Part shown: in pieces, positions 48,701 through 60,800 of the stretch
How positions within the stretch are numbered: the first letter of the stretch is position 1
How the letters are laid out: each line of letters starts with the position of its first letter
NCBI GenBank assembly: GCA_023053545.1
Contig: JAKZAN010000001.1
Span: 6,406,565-6,470,564, forward strand
Direction of reading: 5' to 3'
Source: Lepidurus packardi
Taxonomy: Eukaryota; Arthropoda; Branchiopoda; Notostraca; Triopsidae
DNA: 64,000 nt
The notes under the pieces: model-generated
The model's input: only the letters and a program-made list of their open reading frames with translations
Told to the model about the DNA's origin: nothing
Database searches by the model: none
Position numbers and translations under genes: made by a program

Positions 48701-50690
48701 TCTCCCTTCTCGATTGTCTCGTTCGTTTGTTTTTCTTCGCTTGCGTATTCTAACTAATAAAAAAAGACAGTATACTCTTCTGCATGCCGTTACTTCTTTT
48801 GTTTTTCCCAGTATGCGTGCTGGCTTAAGCTTTCCAAATTGTGAAACACTTAACAAAAAACGAAAAAAAAACACAAAACAATGGTCTCCGTAACCGCTCA
48901 ATTACTTGTCAAGTGGCGTTTGTAAAGACAACAAAAAATAGCCGGAGACAAATATGAAAGGCTGATACGTTTACCGATCTATCGCACATACGGCATTTCT
49001 GCTTTTTACCCGCTTTATGAAACACGTTTTGTACCGCTTGAATTATTGGTAGTTCTGATATAGATTTTTTTAAAACACTTCTTCAACTTCAAATACGCTT
49101 TCGTCAATCTTGTAGATTATAATTATCTGTTTCTTTTTCATTTTATTGAATTTATCACGTCTCCGCTTTTAGTTTCGACTTTCTCCCCCGCTTCCAAAGG
49201 TTTGAATGGTAAAGGTCGCATCCTTCGATGCACCGAATATACTCAAGTCTCTCAAATGGAAAAGATAGCAACATCTTTTTTTTTTCATAGAAACAAAGGA
49301 AAACAACTTTCCGAGTATGTTTCTCGAAAAATTCAGATTAACTCCTGTTCGATTCACTTTCAAAGGTTTGACTTGGCTGGCGTCTTCTACGTTATTATTA
49401 TTTTTCTCATTTTTATTTCGACTGTTGTAATTTACCTTGACATCCCGGATCCACTCTCATCCCCCATCGTACTTCTTTTAAAATTTTAACGTTACGATAA
49501 AAAAGACAAAAAATTATTGATCCAATAACAATAACATGGAACTTTTTATTATTGCTTGGCTCTTTATTGACGATTTAACCCATTTTTGTTTTTACTAAAA
49601 CTGTCCTTCCATCCGTAATACCCCCACACGTCGCTTGTCGTTCAATCAATCATTATGTATGCATCATTTGAAACTACCTCCCGTTTTCCCCAAATGGAAC
49701 ATCCGTTTTTTTTCAACCAACCACACAATAGTCTCAATTCCAACTGTAATCAGTAGCCTCCGCGTGTCCAACTTGACTCGAAACACTAAAAAATAACCGA
49801 TGTGCAATCAAAGCTAAAGCTTTATGGATGTACTCCCCATGGAGCTGTACCTGCCTTATGATACCAAGTATTCAAAGTAACGTATTGGGTGGATATTGAT
49901 TCATTGCGCTACTACATACCCGACCCCTCCGACCCTTTCAAACCTCATTGTCACATAGACCCTTCGGAACACATTCTTACCACATTTGCACCTTTACCCC
50001 TTTTTTCAACTTTTTGTCTCGCCGACGTGTGTCGAGTATCTACCTCACATAATGAGGCAGTACGCATGCCTTATTTATTAAAAGGGCCTCTTCATTCATA
50101 TTTTGATTTTTCGAAATCTGCTAAGGAAACAAACTAGCAAAAAAAAATCGACTTTCGTATGCTTTTTGCTGACTTGTTTCTTTTTGGCCGACTTGCTCCA
50201 GAGAAAAAAAAATCATGGGCTTTTTTTTTTGGCTCCCACAGCGTATAATTTACGTTGTTCCTTACTTTTTCCTTACGTATGCCTCGTTTTTTTTCGTCTC
50301 TTCTCTTTCATGTGCTAATTTTTTGCCATCATCCCGCCAGCCCCACATACCCTACTCCCCCCTTCTGTTGATGATCATAGTCTGTGGTAGATTTGAATGC
50401 GGAGAATCCAGTAGTGCGGCTCAGATTTGTCAATGGTCAACGAAGCAAATTCTATGGAAAAACGAAGAAAAGTTGCAGGAAACCAAGAAGGCTGCTGTGT
50501 GGACAGTTCAAGCAAGTTTTTGAAGTGCCACCGCGGACCTTCGGCTGCATTTCCCCTTTTGTGTCCACTTGTTTTCGAACTTCCCATGGAAATTCGTTCA
50601 TGGGCTGTACGCAAGCTGGTCAACTGGTCTGTGCGTTGTATTCTCCCATTTCTACCATGAGATTAAATTATTCTAGTTAAAAAAAATTCT
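45749..50690 (+). other. Probable Imp 3' UTR (short and long forms)
   Basis: No convincing gene lies between the Imp stop and the convergent nuclear receptor gene. The stretch is U- and C-rich. A proximal cluster of AATAAA hexamers at 46340-46362 would end a UTR of about 0.6 kb. An ATTAAA near 50664 could end a UTR of about 5 kb. let-7 seed matches occur at 46061-46067 (TACCTCA), 47839-47846 (CTACCTCA), 49674-49680 (CTACCTC) and 50040-50047 (CTACCTCA). An alternating GT/GC run lies near 46660-46685 and a poly-C run near 48477. The 234-residue minus-strand frame at 46238-46942 shows no recognisable protein features. Confidence 0.5.
46340..46362 (+). promoter_or_regulatory. Proximal polyadenylation signal cluster of Imp
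   Basis: Three AATAAA hexamers, starting at 46340, 46353 and 46357, lie about 600 bases after the Imp stop codon. Confidence 0.5.
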
Positions 50691-50881
50691 ACATTGCCTC
50701 GATTATTCCTATTTTCGTCATATTGGTTATTTACTTTTTGTATTTTTCACATTTCCACCGGACTCGGAATTTTTGCACTTAACCCAGATGCTTTTGAAAC
50801 TATCTAAAAATGGCAAATGTAAGCACGACAACAGTGACTGTCAAGAATAACGTTCGAGCGCCCTGGGGGGGAGGGTGGTTT

Positions 50882-53164
50882 TCATGCGTTACTAGTCAAA
50901 TCACTCAACAGTCTTTCAATAGGGATGTCTCCAATGACTTTCTTGAAAAAGAGTTCCACCAAGCTTTGGCCATTGATGGCACGGGTGGTCGGCAACAGTA
51001 AGACAAGTTTCCCGAAGCGTCCCGCACCGGATGACGCGTGCAAATTGGGACGCAGAGCGCCTGGACTGCAGCTCGTAAAACAGTAATCTTGGAGCATAAG
51101 ATGTGTTTGGTCTTGCAATAATTCGACGGTTAAAGGATCACGCAAATTACGGAACTCGGGCTTGAAGAGAACCAACGCTTTGAGGTATGCGAATTCCGTA
51201 TGATCCACGTTGAGAAGGTTGAAACGCGCCATTACGTCCCGTAACCGGCGCGCGTCCGCCATTATCAATACTTGACGGTCTGAAGATGCCTTGGATTCGC
51301 GCAAGCAGTAACCTAAGAGAGCGCAGGTTTAGTGGCCTTGTCGACTCTTATTCGTTGGGGTTCATTCATAATGTTTTATTAGCGTTTTGCGTTCTACCTT
51401 CGTCAAATTGAAAGCCCCATTGAGCCGCATGAAGAACAAACAGCTCGCTCCAGGACTCTTCTAACAGGGTGTTCTGGTCGCGAAGGTTCAACTAAAGAGA
51501 AGAGGACGCATCTTAAGGGGTTTGGGAAACCATTTTATAATTTTTGTCTACTACCTGTGCAAAGGAAGGAATACTTTTGGCCCACCGGATCGCCATGAAG
51601 AGCAGCCTAGCGGCTGCTTCACACAGTTTACCCCCAGTAGTGTCATTCTCTAGAGGATTTGCTGGGTGCATAATGGATGCCATTAAGCTTTTGACAGCTT
51701 GCTGTTCCGTCATATGTTGCATTACTGTTGCTGATGCGGAGCAATTGCTGCGTGGGTTTTCAGTACTCACGGGATTACCTGCAAAAAACATTCATTGTTA
51801 CATTAGAAAAGTTAGAAGCTCCGACCCGACCGTTCACTCATAAAAGTGACCTGCGAACCTGTCTTCTTAGACGAGGAAGGTTCCGAATCAACTGTAGCCC
51901 TAGTGGGCTCTTCTCCGGAACTACTGACTTCGTCTTCTTTGATAGAAGCTTTCTTTAAGGAAACGGCCGTCGTGGAGTCTTTTGGGAGAATTGTTAAAGC
52001 AGTTGACGTAGGTTGAGTTATAGGTAAGGTTATCGAAGGGTGGGGGTAAAAGTGCATGGCTGAAATGGGGGGAAATAGGGGGGTAAGTGACGGTCGCACG
52101 TGGAAAGGAAGTAGACCGGGATGGAAAGTCAGTCCGTGCGAGGTCTGTGGGTGATGTCCCAATGCCGGCGCGAGGAATTCCGTGGTGTAGTTGGTCCTTT
52201 TTAGCACTCCACGTGGAGCGCGTTCATGCTGCACGGCTATATAACAAAAAGAACAAGCTTTGTGGGATTTAGTGAAGTAGGGAACCCTCTTGGAGTATGA
52301 ATTGTGTCCACTGAGTCAACACGTGCTGTGAGACTCCCGAATCTGGCCTTTGTGGTTCCTTCACACTTGTGTTGACTCGATCGACCGACCCTGTGCGCTT
52401 GCTCTATTCAGAGCAGGCATGTTTATGAAACCATTTTAGTTCAGTTTAGTGATAAAGACGAAACATTGGCATATACTGATGCGTGAGGGAAATCGGTTAT
52501 GATAGAGCGTTCTGGTTTTGTTGCATAAACATGCAAAAACTGCTCATTGGAGCAGCTGGGTCCTGGTGGCCCAGCCAATTAGGAGATGCGCATATGGAGG
52601 GGAGGCTGCGATGTCGGGAAAAGATCCGCGGAACCGGTATCCCTTTTTTGCCATCACGTTATTAGCTGCCAGGTATCTATGCCAACCCGCCATTGGCAAA
52701 AATGCCATTCTAGAATCTTTTAAAGTTACTTCCCGGAAAACTTTGTTCTCGGCTCGCTCCCAGTTTTTACCCCCTGAACCCCAGAATGCGTGGGGGTTTT
52801 ATTCACGTCTCCAAAAGGATACTTCATTTGTTTTTTCTAAGAAACGAAAATGCACAACGTACCTTCTCGTTTCATATTCACCTCCAAACATTTGCGAAAG
52901 CGACAAGCCTGACATTGATTCCGCCGACTGACATCGACGACGCAGGCGCTCGACTCTTTGCATACATAATCCAAATTCCTAATATTATTGACAAGGATTA
53001 TTGCAAAGTTTTGCGTATAAGTATCCCTACCTGCGAATGCTTCGTTTGAAGAAACCTCGACATCCATCACAACTTGCCACTCCATAGTGGCGACCGGAAG
53101 CTTTGTCCCCGCAAACACGGCAGAACACCTCAGAGCGACGCCCATTGTTGCTGTCACGCTCCAT
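50882..53164 (-). CDS. NR2E-type orphan nuclear receptor
   Basis: DNA-binding transcription factor of the nuclear receptor family. Six minus-strand exons, 53031-53164, 52863-52978, 51859-52236, 51555-51778, 51398-51491 and 50882-51312, join in frame to 458 residues. The start is [14 protein letters not shown]. The DNA-binding domain begins at about residue 15: [21 protein letters not shown]-box CDGCRGFF, then RRNLDYVCK and [20 protein letters not shown], continuing into AVQHERAPR, the typical NR2E junction. A proline- and serine-rich hinge follows. The ligand-binding domain spans the last three exons ([48 protein letters not shown]) and ends with helix 12 PIERLLSDL. The family includes tailless, dissatisfaction, PNR/unfulfilled and NR2E6. 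RRNLDYVCK and AVQHERAPR favour the PNR-like side, but the exact member is undecided. Confidence 0.92.
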
Positions 53165-55966
53165 TTTGCTTGTTGAAATTCGTAGTATACTGCTAGGTTG
53201 TAAAAATAATATACCCCGTTAAATTCCGCAATAAGTGTCTGAAATGTTGTCGAGTTAACTCTCGCTGTAATTCAAGTACAGGTGGGCGTGGTCGTGTGAA
53301 AGGGGCACAAGGCGTGTGAGCCCAGCACCTGGGTTATCTACTTGTGTACGTGTTAACAAGTGTATTGGGTTAGAGAGTTAGGGGGTCTTTTCGCGCTGCT
53401 GAACGTGACACGCGAGTGTTTGAAGAGACCCCAGTCATTAATGACTTGTACCACCAAAGGTGACACGAGACAGCATTTTGCATATTGAATGAACGCCCTA
53501 TTCTTCTGCACATTTGCTCCGGCTACCGTCGACCCCGACCTCGTATAAGCTTCTTATTTATGGTCTGAACGAGTTCATAACTAAATTAGGAACATTAACT
53601 TGGAAATGTCAGTTATAGAATTTTTTTCTTAACAATGAATTACATGCACTTCTCAAGTCTCGTGGTGCGAGTAGCAAAAAAAAAAGTCTATGACAGTGAA
53701 CTCCATTTTGGATTGCCGTTTGCCCTCATGGCCAGAGCCAACCCATATGTATATCGTAAGTGAAATAAAGTAAGTCGAAAGTGGAATCAAGGACATTTGT
53801 AATGCCTTTCTTACGACGCGTTTTAGCGTGCGGATAGCGATAGTAATATATAACGATAGTGTGTTAGAATAGGAAGGGTTACTTTCTCGGAAGGCTATGG
53901 TTTTATGTTGTCAATATAATGCGTGACGAATTAGTTCGAGCAAAGCCGGTTTGAGCTCTTTTGACTCACGGTGACACAATTTGAAATAAGCGCCGATTCA
54001 TGACTTGAAAGTGACTTGTGGTTTTAAACTCTAAAGGAACTCTAGTTTCATTTTTTTTTAATGGAAGCTTTGATTAACGATGTGGGAATCAGCTTGTGAG
54101 CAGCTGTGACTTTTCCCTGTCCTAGTGCGATTCGTTATCACCCCTTTTTTAAACTGTACCAAATTGACGTATTGCGCCGCGAATGTTTGGCATCAGTAGT
54201 GCGTGTACGCTGAAAGTCACCCCCCAAATCCCCCACCTCGAACTCTTATTTCGTGTAGCGAAACAGGTGTTGTACTCTTGATTAGCGAAACTTATATATG
54301 TACCTCACTTTCAAAAGAAAGATCCTGAGGTGTGAACTAGAGTGGGTACTTCCGGTATAGACATCGTGCTGTTGCGGTTCTAATACCCAAGTACATTTAT
54401 GATCTTACTTGGGTTTGTTGAGAGAGTTGGGGTGCTAAATGTGCTAGTGGTTCTTGCTTTGATGGAGTGTCAGGTTGTCATTGCCACTTGTATTGCTATA
54501 TTGAGCTTTTATGACACATTACGGTTCCGCTTCTCTGCTTAGAAAACCTAAAGCAAAGTTTGCACACGTGACGGGCTCTCAGACTCTTGAACAGAGTATG
54601 TGTGAAAATGCCCTTTCTCGTAGCATACATTGATGCCAACAGCAGGACTCGGCATTTCTTCCCTCTGCCGTAAGAGTACTCGAGAAGAGCAACAAAAAGC
54701 ATCTGTGTAAAGAGCAATTGCAAAGAGCGTTCATTGTGTTCGTTTGACGGTCAGAAAAAGTCTCCCTGTCGGGATCTCAAAACAAGATACGACGTGCGAA
54801 CTGATACACCTGCTTATTCCCCGCTTTTGTTTACAGAGAAAGAGAAAACACGTAAAGGAATCTTAGTAAGCAAAATAAATTCGAGTGCGAAATGCATCAA
54901 GATCGTGATCATTTGCTTCGATTGCTTAAACGCTCTAAATTCTTGAAATTTGGGAAAACAAACAAGTCCTGACATTGAGTCAATCCTACTAAGTAATCCT
55001 TACCTTTTGGGTTTTCCTGATTTTCCTGATCTGTATTCTTCTTTTAACGTACACCGCGTTCGAACGTAGGTCACCAGTACGAATGGCAATTCCGATGGGA
55101 TTGCTGAACGTCACCACTAAGATGTGGATCACGATACCCTGCGTCTTGATAGAGAAGATCATCCAGAACCGCGCACCCAAGTGTTTCTCGATCAAAAAGC
55201 TCCCTCCCCCTCCCAAGCCTGTCCCATGGCCCGTACTTCGATGCGGCACGCCTCTTCGTCTCACCGATGTCCCATGGATGAGACGACCCTTCGACCTGCA
55301 CCTTTGGCCTGATCCAACGATCGGCCACAACGTTCTTGTGCTTTCTTGCTCAGGGCCAATGCGAATAGACCAGAGATGACAAGAATAAGACGCATGTGTA
55401 GAACCTCCTTACTTTCGGACACACTTTCCAAGCCACGCCCATGTGGTGTATTTGCCTCTGCGGTCCCTGTACAAGTCTTCGGTAAAGGCTCCGTGTGGAT
55501 GTGTGTGGGAAACGCACAGCTGCCGCAACATTGTTCTAGCCTCGAACAAACACACTGACTCCTTTCTATGAAGCAAATGAACCCACATCGCCACCACATC
55601 ATCGATTACGCATACAATAGATCCAGACTGAAGATACACTAATTATGGGCATTGACTTGTTCCTTAAACATCCCAAATCCTACAGACCATACTCCCAAAG
55701 ATCGCTTCGTAGTAAAAAGTTGAGTTTTGGCTTCAAGTATAAAGATATCATAAAGCGAGCGCGGACGATAGCGAGTGAGCACAGAAAGTTTTCCTGTTAC
55801 TCACTTTTACAGTAGCGTTTCGCCAAAACCACGAATATCCGCTCTCAGTTTTGGAACTGGAATCCATTATCGTATCGACTGCAAAAGGTCTTGTGTGTCA
55901 GAACGTTCTTTACATTCTCTATTTCATGTTAGAGTTGTGCCTAACGCGTACGTTTAGTGTTGTGCT
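53165..55966. other. Intergenic region between receptor gene and NPF-protein gene
   Basis: The receptor promoter should lie in the first few hundred bases; no core element is obvious. The stretch 53.5-54.9 kb is AT-rich with nothing recognised. A denser region at 55.0-55.6 kb is open in several frames and is described separately. Just before 55967 there is a TATAAAG at about 55739-55745 that could serve the downstream gene. Confidence 0.5.
55266..55395 (-). CDS. Possible first coding exon of a small secreted protein
   Basis: An ATG at 55395 opens a signal-peptide-like frame (MRLILVISGLFALALSKKAQ, then ERCGRSLDQAKG and on to SSMGH). It runs into a good donor (CATCG then GTGAGAC) shortly before an in-frame TGA. 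The sequence downstream on the same strand is open in other frames to about 54989 and contains a strong donor (AAAAG then GTAAGG) near 55005. I could not join these into a known protein. It could be a peptide-hormone-like precursor or chance. Confidence 0.25.
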
Positions 55967-56782
55967 ATGGAAACGACCCAAGAAGCTAATTACCCTGCTC
56001 ATCTAAACCCATTTTGTGAGGAAGATCTAAATCCTTTTGCTGAAGAGGTGGTTAGGCTCTCTAACGAAGAAGAGAATGACAAGCCTCTTGAAATCCAACA
56101 GGATTTTACGATTTTACGACAGACCAGCCAGTTTATGCCGCTCCCGCGGAAGTCCTCGTGCAAAACTATTTCCACAACAGACTTCAATGACAAGCCTCTT
56201 GAAATCCAACCGGAGCTTACTGCTTTACAGCAGGTCACACAGCCTACCCAGCTTCCGCGGAAATCCTTCAGCAAAAGTTTATCCACTGCAGATTTCAATC
56301 CAGAAGAAGGGAAGTAAGCAAGCGCGAAAAGAATACTGTGCGCTCATGTTAACAGTTTATAATGTAGCTTCGCTGTCGAGATGGTAGAATCTGCACATGT
56401 GCCTGTACACACATCCAAGTCGTTATCCAGCCTTAGCGGGAGTTCCATTGTGCCACAGGCAGGGAGTAGTGAGTGTCTTTCATTCTTAGTAAATTAAATA
56501 TAGGAACCTAGGTTAATCAAGAGTTTTATACAGCCTCCACGTTGCGCAAAAAGCGTAAAGCACCTCCACCACCTACCACAGATGTAGTCCAGGTTCGTTA
56601 AATTTGATCATTTCGACACAGATTTGTAACGACTAAGTTAGATAGTAACAATCGTCGAGGTGACTTCGACTATCACGGAACATGATAACGTGCCGATGAA
56701 AACCGGGAGGCGTCCAAGTCAAATCAAGCGTCCTGTTGAGGTTGATGAAAAGCCCCTTTTAAGCGATACGGAAGATGAGTAA
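55967..56782 (+). CDS. Small NPF-motif, proline-rich adaptor-like protein
   Basis: Four exons, 55967-56313, 56368-56468, 56534-56592 and 56642-56782, join in frame to 215 residues; introns are only 49-65 bases. The protein begins METTQEANYPAHLNPFCEED and carries two NPF motifs (LNPFCEEDLNPFAEE), known ligands of EH domains in endocytic traffic. A 37-residue unit is duplicated in tandem (NDKPLEIQ ... LPRKSSCKTISTTDF and NDKPLEIQ ... LPRKSFSKSLSTADF). A basic proline motif KKRKAPPPP follows, and the end is acidic (SDTEDE). NPF motifs with a KRKAPxPP-like site recall EHBP1 and MICAL-like proteins, but the CH, C2 and bMERB domains of those families are absent. No signal peptide or membrane segment. 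Orthology is not established. Confidence 0.65.
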
Positions 56783-57868
56783 TTCGTTCTTTTTTCGAGC
56801 TTATTGAATGCCGTAAGTGTACAAAAATAGTTTTTACTTCTTTTGCCAATGTTTTCAGCCAGCAGAGCTGTACTTCTTGTAAAGCTTTTCATTTCATAAT
56901 ACACCGCCTTGTTTACGTGCAGTTCCTATGTTTCCTTGTAAAAAAACGTAGACGCTAACGGATTCTAAAGCCTCCAGTTACAGCTTGTGTGCCAGTTCAG
57001 TAAACCAAGAGGCATCGAAATGGAGAAGGACATAACAGCAGTAGCACTGAGTGGAAGAAGGAAGGTAGTGAGATTTGTAAACAAAAAAACGCTTCGTTTT
57101 TACAGTTTAGTTAAGTTCCCAGGCAACCGATCCGTAAGATTAACGTCCGAATTTTACATGAGGAAACGCAAAGTTTTATCCCATCCTACTTTGCTTAATC
57201 TGTATTTTTGGTCACTCTACATTCCAGCGATGACTCCTACTCCTATAGTTGTGTAATGCCTTTTTACTCTTTCCGTTACTCTGATTTTGTTATCAACTTC
57301 CGCGCTTTCTTCACATATAAGTTTAGAGACCAGGAAGCGCGAAGGCATGCTGTGCTGCCTCCGTACTGTTTTTTCGCTATCCCGAGGCTAACGATTGGTG
57401 CAGTCTAACATACCTGTAAAGAAGAAGCCACAACTACGTGAAGAAGCCACAACTACGTCATTTGATTGCGATGGTTGCTTTTTGCTACCTTGACCATCAC
57501 CAGACGTCTTTCGTGGTAAGAAACCTCCCGTTGCCAGTGAAAAGTTGCTAGCCTTTGCGAGTGGTCGACTAACGGTTCTAAACTCGTAACAATAAATTCC
57601 CATTGCCTTGCTACGAAAGTGCTTCAAACATGTCATTCCTTGGCTTAAAGCATTTTGGATAAAAGGGTTCTCGTGTTTCAGTGGTAAATTGCTTCGTTTT
57701 TCAGAAAATCAGTTGAAAGTTTACGGCCTGTGCTCATGCTACCAGTTGCGGAATCATTTAATCCTACAACGTAAGGTTTTCTGAAAACGGCAGATTTTAC
57801 GGTGAACTTGATATTAACCCGAGCCGAGTGTAGCGTAATAATTGACGTACTGAACCTGAAACGAAAGG
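56783..57868 (+). other. Gap between NPF-protein gene and corin-like gene
   Basis: About 1.1 kb. The open frame at about 56987-57256 has no recognisable features. A donor-like site (TACAAC then GTAAGG) near 57772 could end a non-coding first exon of the corin-like gene. No clear promoter element. Confidence 0.35.
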
Positions 57869-60800
57869 ATGTCGCATCATCCTAAAAGGTCTCGTCTGGA
57901 ACATTACGAGCATCGTAGTCGCGCTAGTAGAAGGCAGGAAGAGCAGGTAATTATTTCTATAATTAGGTTTATTCCAGAGGTACATACACATTGATGCATG
58001 AGTGCACAGCACACGTTCACATGAGAGCTCGAGCTGATAGACGAAGAAGATTCTTCCTGGTGCCTGTAGGTGTACTATTACGCTTGGAGTTTGACCCCAT
58101 TTCTTCTTGTCGCCTATTTCGCATCTATGAATATATGCGTAACAACACGCATCATGCATGGACCTCTTCTTTTACTGTACCTCATTTCCAAGCACCAGGA
58201 AAAGAAGAAATGGTTCTTTGCTAAGCGGTGTACCACATAAACATGTAAAACCTCTCGGTTTAACATTTCAGTCATGGTTTTTAAATGTCCGGTTTTTAAC
58301 CACAATGGAAAGTCTAAGTACGAAGTTCCTTTTGAGCGTTGAGTTTGCGTCGTCCATCCGAGAAGCTGAGGATTCGAAGTGCTAATTATTTCCTGGTTAT
58401 CTCTAAGTTCGTTAACCGGCTTGGGGGGTCTTTTGCGGCTTGTGGTTTCACTTTGCGATGTTATACTGTCCTTCTAATTTACGACAGTTCGCAGAAAGGC
58501 AAATCAGTAAATTGAGTGGAAAATGTGAGTGACAGAAAGTTGCCCACTTTTCAAATTAAGCTTCAAATTACCTTGAAATTGGACAGGACAGTTTTGGAAA
58601 AGCATTTGGGATCGCTTGGTAGTGTGACTTACTGTGGTGAGATTTTCTGGTTAAATGACGGTGAGATAAAGCACACCTGCGTAGCTTTTCCAAATTCTCC
58701 TCAATCCTGCTCTGCGTGTGATGGGTGTATATGTAGCGAACAACGGCGTGGTCATCAACATATTGCAAGTGTAAATGTGTGAAGTTGTATTGTCTCTTAT
58801 TAGTACGTGGCATGGGAAAGAGGGAGTGTGGCATCAGGTGTGTTATGATAAGCTGTTAAAAGCCCTTCATATTTATGTTGCATGATGTTCCTCCCTTTAC
58901 CTCATTTGGTGTTAAAAAATTGATATCCTGACATGCATTACTTTTCCACTGACAGCCAACAGTTACACTGCATGGCCCCATGCCGGGTCGGATGGTGGTC
59001 TTGGGTCCCGAACGAACGTTTCAATTGCGGAATTTGCTCGACACCAGTCTTGGACGCATGGATCTTGAAACGATGGAAACGATTCACTCATCTCAACCTA
59101 TCCAAATCGCCAACCCGCCACCCAACCAAGTAAACCATTATTGCGGGCTTTATTGCATGAATGATTATAGGAAAGTGCAGGCGATAAATTGACTTGATTG
59201 CTCAAATTCGACAGATACCAACTTTTATTTCAGCCATAAGATCTCCATTTGGTTTCCTAAGATCGTTCTTGCTTTCTATTCATCTTTCCAGGTAAATAGC
59301 AGAAGTGGCAATCTTTCTCGGTCAGTTAGCTTACGTTCGTACGAAAACTTCGTGGAAAGTGAGAAGAAAGAGAAGCACTACTATAAGGCAAAATGCTTTT
59401 GGTACACCGCCATCATGTTTCTGGGTGCCATCGGCATTGCCTGTAGCCTCTACTTTGGCTGTAAGATCGCATTAATTTCCTTATGATTATCTCTACCTTA
59501 CGCTTTATTAGTCCAACATATTCGACGTGAAAAGTCGGCAGAACAAGCCTATCGAGGAATGTTTGAAGTTATATATGGGGACGCCTATAGTTCGGATTTA
59601 CTAGACCATAGAAGTTCTGCTTTCGACAAAAAAGCTCGGGCATATGAAGCAAAGTTAAACGCACTTTACAAAACCAGCTCGTTTAAGGACATCTTTACAC
59701 ATTCAGAAGTACTTGCCTTTGAAGGGTAATGTTTTTTTTTATACGGCTTAATGGCAAAGGGAAAGAACTGTTTGCAACTCTTCTTTGTCTGTCCAAACAG
59801 AAAGGGGAGCGATGCCTTGACTGTAATCTTCAACTTGTATATACACACGAAGGAGATTCTGGATGCGAATGAACTGCGTGCCGTCTTATTTCAAGAATTA
59901 ACGGGAGATGTGACCACAACGTGGACAACTCCCACCGAGTCCCAGATAACCAGCGATAAGGGACATGTGAGCTTATTTAACGGTCTACATGTGGACAAGA
60001 ACACTATAGAAGTCAAATGTAAACCGAAAACCCATTTTCTCATGTTTTTTCTTAGACGAGATAGCTATAAGTAACGTTATTTCCTTTTAGTACGCACCAT
60101 GGAAGGAATCGTGGAGTACCCATCCGTTAAAGTAAAACCTATCTATGAGGTAGATAAAAGACTGGATGACGATCAATCTTCGGATTCGACTAAGAACCGA
60201 GCGGTGTCTAAGCCGGCTACCTATAAGAAGAACCATAACTCCTGTGCGCCTATGAGCATGAAGCTGTGTAGACATTTGCCTTACAACTTTACGTCCTACC
60301 CTAATTTACTCGGTCATCGTGATATTCGCGACATGGCGCGAGTGCTTGAGGCAGCAAGGCTATTAATAGACTCAAACTGTTCGCCATACATTTTAGACAC
60401 CCTGTGCTACTCTCTGCAACCGCCTTGTCAAGATGAAAGGCTTTATAGCGAGGCAATCCGCAGATTGCCATGCCGTAGCGTTTGTTCGGCGGCAGCTGCA
60501 GCTTGCAAAAACAAGGAGCTCAGCTTGGCAACTCAGTATCCGGATGAAATCTTCCTAGCTATTCGAGAACTTCTCAAATGCGAAGTATTTTCAATGGATG
60601 ACGGAGAAGGGTCTTGTCAATCCAAGCCTGGTGAGTTTGCTTGCTACCCGTGGGCATTATAAACAATCGCATTAGTGTTCTTTCTAGGTTTGAACGAATT
60701 AAAAGTTACGGAAATTTCCTCTTGCGTGCGGAAGATGCAAGGAAAAGGTTTCGGCTACCGAATATGCGATGGTTTGATGGATTGCAAGGATTTTAGTGAT

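Noticed and set aside
52518-52931. 137-residue plus-strand frame over the receptor gene
   Set aside because: It lies antisense to a receptor intron and exon that are well supported.
50882-53164. Naming the receptor as unfulfilled/Hr51 specifically
   Set aside because: The residues after the first zinc finger suggest a PNR-like receptor, but the P-box CDGCRGFF does not settle which NR2E member this is.
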